NCBI RefSeq assembly: GCF_000155735.2
Contig: NC_020908.1
Coordinates: 4,277,501-4,341,500, forward strand
Length of the DNA stretch: 64,000 nt
Reading direction: 5' to 3'
DNA from: Octadecabacter arcticus 238
GTDB taxonomy: Bacteria; Pseudomonadota; Alphaproteobacteria; Rhodobacterales; Rhodobacteraceae
Under the pieces are notes generated by a model. The model saw only the letters and a program-made list of their open reading frames with translations, had not been told where the DNA came from and did no database searches. Shown here in pieces: positions 17,247 to 25,495 of the stretch. The position numbers were made by a program, and so were the translations under genes. How positions within the stretch are numbered: the stretch's first letter is position 1; the number at the start of each line of letters is the position of its first letter.

Positions 17247-18448
17247 AAGGCTTATCCCTTTTAGTCCGGTTGCCCCACATGTTGACGCGGCGCAGAATCT
17301 TGCCCTTGTGGCTTTAGAGGCGGATCGGATCAGTTTGTAACGTCTGGTGGGTTTATAGGGCGTGGCTTTTGCCGTGAACGAGGCCCTTCAGGCGCGCTGT
17401 TCAACAAAATCACGATATGTCGCTGGCCCGAGACCAACACCGATCCCCAGCAGCGTGTCGAAGGCGCTTCGCATGTGTCGCCGTCGGTTCCAGCGGAACA
17501 CGAATTCGTCGAGATAGCGTTGTAGATGGCACTTTCTGAGGCCGTGGAAGACGCCTTTTGCCCACGTTTTTAGGTTGGAGAACACGCGGTGGACCCAGTG
17601 GAGTATGTCGTGTGCCTTCTTGCCGCTGACGACCTTTGCCTCATGCGTGTTTGCAGGAGGATTTTCGTAACCGAGCCAGCCATCCGTGATGATGTGAGCG
17701 CCAGGCTCTACAGCCTGACCAATGAACCCGTGCAGCGTCTTTGACGCGCCGTCGGGAATGTGTTTCATCCTGATACGGCGCGGATGTCCGTCACTTGATA
17801 ACTCGACGGCACAGACGACAAACATCTTTCCAACCGGGCTCCGCCCACCCTTTGGCCGGTCCTCGGGATCATGCCGGGACCGGAACGGCATCTCTGTTTC
17901 ATCGATTTCGACAAGGTCTTTCAGGGGGTTGCGGTCAGGGTTGACCATCGACCGCCGCAGCTTTTGCAAGAGGAGGTCGCCGAGAAGCGCCATCGGTCCG
18001 AGCGACGATGGCGACCCGTCTTGTAGCTGCCAAGGCCAAGTTGCGCCTGAAGTTGCAGCGCTGACATGCCGTTGGAATGGCTGGTGATGATGTGCGCGGC
18101 AAGAAACCAAATTCGCAACGGCAAATGGCTGCTGTGCATTACCGTGCCAGCCGTCACGGATGTCTGCCGTGCGCAACCGGCACATTCCCAAGTCGCGCGA
18201 TTTCGCTTTAACGGCCAGCCCTTGCAGGTGCCACAGGAAGGACAGACGAAGCCCTCAGGCCAACGATGTTCCACCAGATAATGCGAACACGCTTCCTCAT
18301 CAGAAAACCTGGCGTCGAACGCGGGGCGGGACATGGGTTTGTCGTTTTTCCATCTGGCTGGCATGGGAAGAACAATACCAGAACATTCTAGATTGGCAAG
18401 CCGCTTCGCACTACATCAGGTGCCGCCGGAGCAAAGGGGATAAGCCTT
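17247..18448 (-). mobile_element. IS1595-family element
   Basis: Imperfect inverted ends AAGGCTTATCCC (17247) and GGGGATAAGCCTT (to 18448) bound a 1,202-bp element. It is flanked by direct repeats TACCTGCCC (17238-17246 and 18449-18457), that is 8-9 bp. It sits 11 bases upstream of the ISL3 transposase start, inside the ISL3 leader. The two ends also share a degenerate TCCGG/GC box further in. Confidence 0.9.
17388..18334 (-). pseudogene. IS1595-family transposase, frame-broken
   Basis: The first part (from 18334, MSRPAFDARFSDEEACSHYL) has the zinc ribbon CPSC...CAGC of IS1595/ISXO2 transposases and reaches QLGLGSYKT. The second part, in another frame, resumes at LLLQKLRRSMVNP and contains the DDE domain: VEIDETEMPFR, ITDGWLGYEN, HVHR-like HWVHRVFSNLK and a C-terminal helical end. 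Between them lies a block at 17975-18016 bounded by GGTCGCC/GGCGACC inverted repeats, apparently about 35 extra bases. Family members usually read straight from SYKTAW into LL.KLRR, so the block is the probable cause of the frame loss. Confidence 0.85.
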
Positions 18449-18551
18449 TACCTGCCCTATGTAAAGTTGTCAGAAACCTAACATATCAATAGGTTACTTG
18501 ATGGTCGGCATCTTTTCTTACTCAACAAAGCGGAGAAGAGCCCGAATTCCA

Positions 18552-19760
18552 ATGATCCGACCAATTTCAACAGCCCTTGCTACCAGCCTATTCGCGCTGG
18601 CCGCCCTTCCTGCACTCGCGCAAGATGCAAACCTATGCGGCGGTGTCGGCGCAAATGGCCAGTGGTTGGGCGGTGACGAAACCTCGTCTGATATCACAAC
18701 ATCGCCAGCGCATATCGAGCAAATGGCACTGGTTTTGATGCGCAACAAATTTGTTGGCCTCTTTTCAGTGTCTCAAGATGGCGAATACCGCATCGAAGCC
18801 CAAGGGCGCGGGGGCGGGGATACTGTTCTTGACGTGCGCAATGCGAGCGGTGAAATCGTGGCGTCCGATGATGACAGTGGCGGCGATGCCGCCAGCCGCG
18901 CCGAAAGTTACCTTCCGGTCGGCACCTATTGCGTGTCCATGCGCAGCTTTGACGGGTCACCAATCACCGGCTTTGTACGTGCAGGCCGGATGGATCAGGA
19001 ACCTTTGACCGCTGGATTTGCGGCTCCGTCTGATGAGGGTGGTTTTGGCGAATGCGATCTTAGCGCAGCACAGCCACTGACACTCGGTCAACCAGTTGCC
19101 AACGCATGGGCGGAGCAGAACGTCTATTCCTTCCAGCTTGATGCGCCTGCTGCCGTAACGATTACCGCAGAAAATGAGGCCGCCGATCCAATCCTGAAGC
19201 TGTTTAATGCATCAGGGAATTGGCTGGCAGAAAATGATGATTTCGACGGGCTCAACAGCCGTATCGACATGGCCGATATGCTTCCAGCGGGCCAATATTG
19301 TGTCGCGCTTGATTTGTACGGCGATGAAAGTCTGCCGATCACCGTGACGGCAAAGGCATATGATGCGATGGAAGTTCAGATGAACTTGTATGCGCGTGGC
19401 GATGCGAGCCCGCCGCTTGATGGTAGCTATCCTGTTGAGGCCCTTGGCGAACTGCAAACGCGACTCCGCAAAGATGTGAACGTTGGTGGTGATGCCACTT
19501 GGTATTCGTTCGACATCTACGCCGGCGGTCTGGTGTTGGTCGAAGCGATTGCACAAGGCCAAGGCGATCCTGTGTTGGTGATGTATGATGATCTGGGCCG
19601 TCAGGTCGGCTACAACGATGACAACGACGGATCACTGGACTCACTGCTGACAGTTCGCGTGCAACCCGGAACTTATCTGGTTGCGGTACGTCAGTTGGAT
19701 AATCAGACGCAGGGCCTTATCCGCATGATGTTCGAACGCTACGTTCCTGCGCGCCCTTAA
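18552..19760 (+). CDS. Secreted protein with three PPC-like beta-sandwich repeats
   Basis: A 402-residue exported protein. Signal peptide residues 1-21 (MIRPISTALATSLFALAALP, then ALAQ). Three repeats follow, each with the pattern D-P/T-hydrophobic-L-x-(N/D)-x-x-G-x-x-(V/L)-A-x-(D/N)-D-D and ending in PxGxYCVx-hydrophobic: GDTVLDVRNASGEIVASDDD, ADPILKLFNASGNWLAENDD and GDPVLVMYDDLGRQVGYNDD. These resemble bacterial pre-peptidase C-terminal (PPC) domains, which are usually attached to a secreted enzyme, but no catalytic domain is present. An ISL3 element inserted into its original ribosome site; an in-frame upstream ATG at 18498 would give an 18-residue extension from IS sequence. Confidence 0.8.
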   Translation: MIRPISTALATSLFALAALPALAQDANLCGGVGANGQWLGGDETSSDITTSPAHIEQMALVLMRNKFVGLFSVSQDGEYRIEAQGRGGGDTVLDVRNASGEIVASDDDSGGDAASRAESYLPVGTYCVSMRSFDGSPITGFVRAGRMDQEPLTAGFAAPSDEGGFGECDLSAAQPLTLGQPVANAWAEQNVYSFQLDAPAAVTITAENEAADPILKLFNASGNWLAENDDFDGLNSRIDMADMLPAGQYCVALDLYGDESLPITVTAKAYDAMEVQMNLYARGDASPPLDGSYPVEALGELQTRLRKDVNVGGDATWYSFDIYAGGLVLVEAIAQGQGDPVLVMYDDLGRQVGYNDDNDGSLDSLLTVRVQPGTYLVAVRQLDNQTQGLIRMMFERYVPARP

Positions 19761-19780
19761 ACGATCCATATGCCTAAAAT

Positions 19781-19820
19781 AAACCCCACCTCAGCTGACT
19801 GCTGAGGTGGGGTTTTGCGT
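19781..19820. terminator. Bidirectional terminator between convergent genes
   Basis: AAACCCCACCTCAGC (19781-19795) pairs fully with GCTGAGGTGGGGTTT (19801-19815) around a five-base loop. A-rich on the left and TTTT on the right, it serves both the PPC gene (plus) and the pseudocaspase gene (minus). Confidence 0.92.
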
Positions 19821-19826
19821 TGTGAA

Positions 19827-21517
19827 CTAGGGCCTTGGTATTGTGATATTAAGCGCGCCTGTCATCAAACCAACCGCCGTTGCCCGATCCACATATCCCG
19901 TCGCAGCGATGCCTTGTGAGTCTTGATATGCCGCGATCGCATTTCGGGTGTTATCGTCAATCACACCGTCCAAACGACCTGGGTCATGGCCAATGTCGCG
20001 CAGTCGCAATTCCAAAAGCTGGGCGCGCACACCCGAAAGGCGCAATGCATCTTCTTCGGCGCGGGACTGGGCGATCTCTGCGTCCGTGGTGCTTGGTGCC
20101 GTCAAATCGTCAATCCGTGCGCGAGCCTCAGCCGCAAACACACCAGACGGATAAACCGCGAGGTACTCTTGATACCCCCCTACCGTATCTCTGTCTTGCG
20201 CGCCCAACCACGCGTCACGATCTTGGGCTTCGGTTGCCGAACTTCGGCGATCCTCAATTTCTGAAAGTCTTGCGCTGGCGATATTGGCGAACAGACCTTC
20301 GGGGAAGCGTGCAAGATAAGCGCGATAACCCGCCTCGTCGCCGACGCCACCCGTCTCAGTCCAATAGCTGCGATCACGTGCCTCAGCTTGTGCGCTTGCA
20401 CGGGCTTGTTCGGCTTCAAGTTCCGCCTGCTTACGGGAAGCTTGCGCGTCAAGCAGATTGATCTGGTCGCGCGTTAGGTAGGATGATTGCGGAAAGCCGT
20501 TAGACTGCTGCCAGTTCAGGATTGCACCGCGCGAACCGCTGCCGAAAATACCGTCTACACCGCGTGTGTTGTAGTTCAACAGTGTCAGATTGGTTTGAAT
20601 TTCACGGCGCGCGCTGCGGCTAAGGCTCAATACCTCTTCAGCGAGACGCGCTGATCGGTTGGGCTCAGCCAAGATCGCGGCGATTTGGGCCTCTGCATCG
20701 TTGACAAACCGACCAGCTGGGTTGCGCGCGACATAAATACGGTATGCTTCAACGGTGTCAGCGTCCGTGGTGCGATCCCACAATGCAGCCTCGGCGTTCA
20801 GATCAGATTCGGTCGGCCCTGTGGGGGCAACAGTGGGTTCGACAATCACGACGTTGGGCATCAACTGCCAATCAATTGGAACGTATCCATCCAACAATAA
20901 CGCTGAATTAGACGCCAGAGTGCGACCAATCTCAGCCTCGGGTTCCGTGAGAATGCCAGACAGAACACTGGCCGCCACGGACGGTGATGCGCGGATCAAC
21001 GTGACGCCTTGTGGATCTCCATGGTGCCAACGCCTGCGCGCAGGCCACTGTCCTCCATGTCCAAATCATCGGGATCGGCAGCGCCAAGCAGCAGCACAGC
21101 CTTGCCGGGGCGCAGCGCTAGAATTCGCAACACGCTATCCAGCGACAGGCCCGAATCGTCTACGGTGAACAAATCAGGTTCGGTGGATTCTGCCGATAGC
21201 AGCCATGTGCGGGTCCCGTCGGTTACGAAATGTCCCGACAGCGCGACGACCAAACGATCCGCATCATCCGACTGCACCTGAAACGCCGCAGCCTGATCTT
21301 TGATCGCATCCACCCGCCCGTTGGCGCGGCTGAAAACATCAAAACCCAGCGCCTCAAGGCGATCAACAGCACGCAGCACACCATCGGCGCGGTTAACACG
21401 ATCAAGCTGCTCATACCTTTCATTGCCTAAAACAAGTGCGGCGTCTTGCGCCAGCACAGGCAGCGGCAGCACAAGCGCGGTCGTCATCAACAATCGGCGC
21501 ATGGAAATATGGAGCAT
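19827..21517 (-). pseudogene. Caspase-like (catalytically dead) peptidoglycan-binding protein, frameshifted
   Basis: One gene in two frames. The first part (21517-20996) has a signal peptide and a caspase-p20-like fold: AALVLGNERYEQL, ALSGHF (the family His in SGH) and LLLGAADPDD. The last should be the LDAC-type strand that carries the catalytic Cys, but no Cys is present. One missing C near 21013 shifts the frame: adding it gives MEIPQGVTLIRASPSVAAS and reads on to 19827. The second part holds three EAYR/GYRAYL/GYQEYL helical repeats with an Ala/Glu coiled coil, and two PG_binding_1 domains (NTRGVDGIFGSGSRGAIL and PGRLDGVIDDNTRNAIAAYQ). The frameshift is either real or a sequencing error. 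Confidence 0.82.
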
Positions 21518-21723
21518 GGATCGTCCTTTCAGGTGTCTTTTACAGCATCTAACGCGCGTTCTGTTCGGCTATTCAATATCACTGCTGCAGATTGCCTTTG
21601 CGATAGCAAGAAACACAGTCGCGCAATGCCTTTGTCTGAGGAGTGTCCGTTTGCCTTTAGGGCTCGGCCTGTGTCATCTCTATGAAGCCTGACGGAGGGG
21701 CGATTGGCAACAGGAGCTATCCC

Positions 21724-22755
21724 ATGTTGATTTGGATGCGCGGTGAGCCGCGCGAGAACGAAGCGCGCGCGCCCATGACACCAAATGGAGCCGCTGACTT
21801 GGTCGCCAAAGGCTGGCGCGTGGTGGTTGAGGACGCTGCCGATCGCTGCATTCCCACTGCAAGCTATCGCGACGTCGGATGCGAGATCGTGGAAAACGGA
21901 TCTTGGGTCGATGCGCCGGACGATGCAATCATCCTTGGGCTAAAAGAATTGCCGGAAGATGGCACGCCGCTGCGTCATCGCCACATCATGTTCGGCCATG
22001 CGTTTAAGGGGCAGGAATCAGGACGAATTCTGCTGGATCGGTTCAAGCTGGGCGGTGGTACGTTGCTTGATCTGGAATATCTGGTGGATGATACGGGGCG
22101 ACGCGTCGCCGCGTTTGGCTATTGGGCCGGATACGCCGGGGCCGCGCTTTCGGTGATGGCGTGGGGCCAGCAACAACTTGGAAAAACGCTTGGGCCGGTG
22201 CGCGCGTTTGCATCCGCAAGCGAAATGGCGCGCAATGTTCGCGCGTCAATCGACACAATTCCTACCGCACTGATCATCGGGGCCTTGGGCCGTGTCGGAA
22301 GCGGCGCGACGGATTTGTGCGTCGCAGCTGGCATCGCCCCAACAGGTTGGGACATGGCAGAAACCGCGCACGGCGGTCCATTCCCCGAGGTTTTGACCCA
22401 CAACATCCTGCTAAACTGCATCTTGGCCCACAAAGGAGCGCCCGTTTTTGTGGCCGCCGATGCGCGAACCACCGCCAGAAAACTATCAGTGATTGGCGAT
22501 ATCGCTTGTGATCCCGACAGCGATTTTTCACCCATAAAGGTCTATAGTACCGCGACCACGTGGGATGTGCCGACACTGCGCGTTCACAATGCGCCGCCAT
22601 TGGACGTGATGGCGATTGATAATCTACCGTCGCTTTTGCCCGTCGAAAGCACCGAAGATTTTGCATCCCAAATTCTGCCGCACCTGCTGACACTTGATCA
22701 CCCAGAAACGGGCGTTTGGGGGCGGGCACAAAAGGTATTTGCGGCGCATCTATAG
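21724..22755 (+). CDS. Saccharopine dehydrogenase (LYS1-like)
   Basis: A 343-residue NAD-dependent oxidoreductase of the alanine dehydrogenase/LYS1 group. MLIWMRGEPRENEARAPMTP is the usual start with the substrate-binding Arg and Glu. LLDLEYLVDD and FGYWAGYAGAALS are family motifs; the Rossmann loop is IIGALGRVGSGA. In lysine metabolism it interconverts saccharopine with lysine plus 2-oxoglutarate. The ATG at 21724 follows CAGGAG; an upstream in-frame ATG at 21682 has no ribosome site. The partner saccharopine reductase is not in the window. Confidence 0.88.
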   Translation: MLIWMRGEPRENEARAPMTPNGAADLVAKGWRVVVEDAADRCIPTASYRDVGCEIVENGSWVDAPDDAIILGLKELPEDGTPLRHRHIMFGHAFKGQESGRILLDRFKLGGGTLLDLEYLVDDTGRRVAAFGYWAGYAGAALSVMAWGQQQLGKTLGPVRAFASASEMARNVRASIDTIPTALIIGALGRVGSGATDLCVAAGIAPTGWDMAETAHGGPFPEVLTHNILLNCILAHKGAPVFVAADARTTARKLSVIGDIACDPDSDFSPIKVYSTATTWDVPTLRVHNAPPLDVMAIDNLPSLLPVESTEDFASQILPHLLTLDHPETGVWGRAQKVFAAHL

Positions 22756-22763
22756 TCGCCGCA

Positions 22764-23498
22764 TTATTTACCGAAAATGCGGAAGTAGGCCCAATCCGGT
22801 AGGAACTGCGAAACGCGGAAGACCCACGAAAAGACCGTTGGAAAGCTCGTCTTAAAGTTGGTGGTGTTCATATGATCGAACATCGCCACCGCCGCGGCTT
22901 CGGGTTCCATGATGAACGGCATTTTGAAATCATTTTTGTCCGTCAGGCGCGTCTTGATAAAGCCGGGGTTGGCGACCTGAACATCAACACCGGTTTTGCG
23001 CAAATCGGCATACATACATTCGGCCAGCGACATATTGGCGGCTTTTGACGCGGTGTAGCCAATCGACCCTGGCAAACCGCGAAAGCCCGTCAGCGACGAC
23101 GTGATGACGATATGACCCGCGTCGCGCGCCACCATTGCTGGCACCACTTGACCGAGCACACGCATGTAACCGGTAAAGTTGATATTCGCCATTGCGACGG
23201 CTTTGTCCGCGTCCCAATCCTGCGCGCCAAACGGCCAATAGACGCCTGCCAGAAGAACGACACCGTCGATCTCACCCACAGCCTTCGCAGCCTCTTTGAC
23301 GCTGTCATCGTCGGAAATATCGATCACTTGATAGGACGCCTTAACGTGCAATCCACCGACAACCTTGGCGAGCGCATCTTCGGATCGCGACGACACGATC
23401 ACCTCTGCCCCCATGCGGCTCAGCTTTTCGGCCAGTGCTTTGCCCAAGCCTTCGCTTGCGCCGATAAGCCAGTAGCGTTTTCCCTGCCAGTCGCGCAT
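22764..23498 (-). CDS. SDR-family NAD(P)-dependent oxidoreductase
   Basis: A 244-residue short-chain dehydrogenase. Cofactor loop GASEGLGKAL lies at about residues 13-22; the catalytic Ser is in ITSSLTG and the Tyr-Lys pair in GYTASKAAN. The C-terminal end is amphipathic (FSWVFRVSQFLPDWAYFRIFG). It ends a four-gene minus-strand run (FAD oxidoreductase, DUF1365, MFS, SDR) with 3 to -4 base gaps. That run is divergent from rpoE-chrR, so its substrate may be a lipid aldehyde or ketone formed in photo-oxidative stress (inference). Confidence 0.9.
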   Translation of the reverse strand: MRDWQGKRYWLIGASEGLGKALAEKLSRMGAEVIVSSRSEDALAKVVGGLHVKASYQVIDISDDDSVKEAAKAVGEIDGVVLLAGVYWPFGAQDWDADKAVAMANINFTGYMRVLGQVVPAMVARDAGHIVITSSLTGFRGLPGSIGYTASKAANMSLAECMYADLRKTGVDVQVANPGFIKTRLTDKNDFKMPFIMEPEAAAVAMFDHMNTTNFKTSFPTVFSWVFRVSQFLPDWAYFRIFGK

Positions 23499-23501
23499 GT
23501 C

Positions 23502-24740
23502 TTAGTCCTCCAATGTTGTTAATGTTAACAATATGATCGCTACGATCTTCAAAATAGATGGGACCAGCGCATAAAGCCTAGTTAGCATCGCAAGTGCAGC
23601 CTGCGGATTATCTGGTCCAGCCTCAAAACCGGCGCCTTCCAGCAGCGGGAGCAACAAAACCGCCACAAATGCGAGGGTGAATTTGCTCACCAGCGACCAC
23701 AGCCCAAACCCCTGCCCACCATTGGGGGCAATCTTTGCCATGCGTTTGGCGAACATCGCCGGTAACAACGTCAGATCAGCGCCAATCGTTGCACCGGACA
23801 AAACACAAATCACCGCAAACGCGGTCACATCCCCCGCGCCGAGTGTCAACGTCCAACCAAAGGCCGCGACCGCCAGAACCATCGCGCAAAGCAGAACAGG
23901 TTTTTCACCGAACCTGCGTGCCAGCGCCGACCACACTGGCGATGACGTAGCCGCCGCTAGGAAAAACAACACCAGCAGCGGCCCTTCCCACCCCGGCGCA
24001 TCGAGCCTTGATTCGACGTAAAACAGGAACAACGTTGATGACACGGCAAGTGGCGTGGCGTTGACCAATGCCAGCAACAGCAACCGCCGCGTAATGCCGT
24101 CTGACAGAATCGCGCGAATTGGCGTCGGGGCCTGTGCCACCGATGCAGGCGTCCATTCACGCCACATGAAAAGCACCGCCAAAAGCGTCGCAGCTGCAAA
24201 TCCCCATGCAAAAGCTGCAAAGGGCGCATCGGTAAAACCTACCAACGCGGTTGGCGCGATCGCGGCCAGACAAATCCCCGTCAGCGCACCAGATTCGCGC
24301 CATGCCGCCAGTTGCACATGCCCACCGTCCCGATCTCCGACCTTGGCGATGCCTTGGGCGTAAAAACAGATGGTGAGGAAACTGAACGCGCTGAACAACC
24401 CCGTGATCATCAGGCCAAACCACCAAAGCGGATCGATCAGCGGCGTCACCGCAAACAACCCGATCATCGATGCGGCCAGCAAAACCGCGCCTGCGGTGAC
24501 AACAAACGCTTTGCCATTGCGCAACCGTTCGGCGATCCACCCCAAAACAGGGTCTTGCACCACATCGAACAGACGCAAGCCGAACAGAATCGCACCAAGC
24601 GCCGTAAGGCTAACGCCAAAAGTGTCCGCATAATATTTCGGTGCGTAAATATAGATCGGCAGGCCAGCGCCGGACAGGACAGCGGCGAAACCTGTGTAGG
24701 CAGGAAATCGTTGGGACACCGCATAACCTAGCGATGTCAT
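23502..24740 (-). CDS. MFS transporter (GPH/MelB-like)
   Basis: A 412-residue permease with about 12 membrane helices. It starts MTSLGYAVSQRFPAYTGF, and has the GPH-type cytoplasmic loop FDVVQDPVLGWIAERLRNG. That loop resembles the DxxxDPxxG motif of sugar:cation symporters (MFS_2). The substrate is unknown. Its start overlaps the DUF1365 stop by 4 bases (ATGA) and its stop lies 3 bases before the SDR start, so co-expression is clear. Confidence 0.88.
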   Translation of the reverse strand: MTSLGYAVSQRFPAYTGFAAVLSGAGLPIYIYAPKYYADTFGVSLTALGAILFGLRLFDVVQDPVLGWIAERLRNGKAFVVTAGAVLLAASMIGLFAVTPLIDPLWWFGLMITGLFSAFSFLTICFYAQGIAKVGDRDGGHVQLAAWRESGALTGICLAAIAPTALVGFTDAPFAAFAWGFAAATLLAVLFMWREWTPASVAQAPTPIRAILSDGITRRLLLLALVNATPLAVSSTLFLFYVESRLDAPGWEGPLLVLFFLAAATSSPVWSALARRFGEKPVLLCAMVLAVAAFGWTLTLGAGDVTAFAVICVLSGATIGADLTLLPAMFAKRMAKIAPNGGQGFGLWSLVSKFTLAFVAVLLLPLLEGAGFEAGPDNPQAALAMLTRLYALVPSILKIVAIILLTLTTLED

Positions 24741-25492
24741 CGCGACACATCATCCACTGGCGGCTTGGGTCTGGCGCGATACCGCACATTCTTCCACCAC
24801 AGTTTGATCGCTTGCCAATGGATCAAGGCCAACACGCGTCGCGACCCAAGTGGGCGGCGCACGATGGCTTTTAAAATACTTGCGTTCGTCAGCGGTTCGC
24901 GCGCGCCAGTAAGTGTTGCGATCAAACCCGTTGGACCGTCAGAAAAATCGATCCAGATGCCAATTCTTTCAGGCTGGATATCAAAACGGAACGTGTAGCT
25001 GCCAGCGACGTCTTGGAACGGTGAAACGTGAAAAGCTTTTTGCGCCGTTATCGTATCGGCCTTGGTAATTTCGCGCAGGTCGTCGTGATGACACAAATAG
25101 GAATGTCGATCGCCAAATGTGTTGGACACTTCGGCAATGACCACGCTCAGCACGTCGTTGCGATCATAGCAAAGCCAGAATGACACCGGATTGAACACAT
25201 GCCCAAGCATCCGCGGCTGGGCCAACAGCTCAATACGCCCGGCCACATCAAGCCCGCGATCCGCCAAAAGCGTGCGCACCCACGCCGCGCCGGTTCCGCA
25301 CTTTGGCACACCGCCATGATCACTGTCATGCAGCGACATCACACCCCGCCCGTTTCGCGCAAATAGCGCTGGCAAATCAGGCGTGTTTTCGGCGTCGATC
25401 AGCACATAGTCGATGGAATAGCGAAAGGCATTGTTCGTGCCACCCCGCCGACCGTGGTAGGTCTGTCCAGCTATATGATGGGCCTGTGCCAT
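24737..25492 (-). CDS. DUF1365 protein
   Basis: A 251-residue protein of the DUF1365 family, recognised by the DYVLIDAENTP, LAQPRMLGHVFNPVSFWLCYD, EVSNTFGDRHSYL and KAFHVSPFQDV motifs. Members nearly always sit between an NAD/FAD-dependent oxidoreductase and a cyclopropane-fatty-acid-synthase-like gene, and are thought to act in fatty-acid modification. In this window no cyclopropane synthase gene follows. The start at 25492 is 3 bases after the FAD oxidoreductase stop. Confidence 0.9.
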   Translation of the reverse strand: MAQAHHIAGQTYHGRRGGTNNAFRYSIDYVLIDAENTPDLPALFARNGRGVMSLHDSDHGGVPKCGTGAAWVRTLLADRGLDVAGRIELLAQPRMLGHVFNPVSFWLCYDRNDVLSVVIAEVSNTFGDRHSYLCHHDDLREITKADTITAQKAFHVSPFQDVAGSYTFRFDIQPERIGIWIDFSDGPTGLIATLTGAREPLTNASILKAIVRRPLGSRRVLALIHWQAIKLWWKNVRYRARPKPPVDDVSR

Positions 25493-25495
25493 TGG

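Larger units (their letters stand above)
14372..18542 (-). mobile_element. ISL3-family element, interrupted by two other IS
   Basis: The ends are identical 23-bp inverted repeats beginning GGCTCTTCTCCGCTTTGTTG (14372-14394 and 18520-18542). Flanks are GGAATTCC (14364-14371) and CGAATTCC (18543-18550), 7 of 8 identical, an 8-bp target duplication with one change. Removing the two inner elements and one copy of each duplication leaves about 1,355 bp, a normal ISL3 size. The element lies between the PKS-ICMT operon and the PPC-repeat gene at 18552. Confidence 0.93.

Noticed and set aside
14372..18542. Possible composite transposon with cargo between two IS copies
   Set aside because: The three IS belong to different families and there is no passenger gene; nesting explains every segment.
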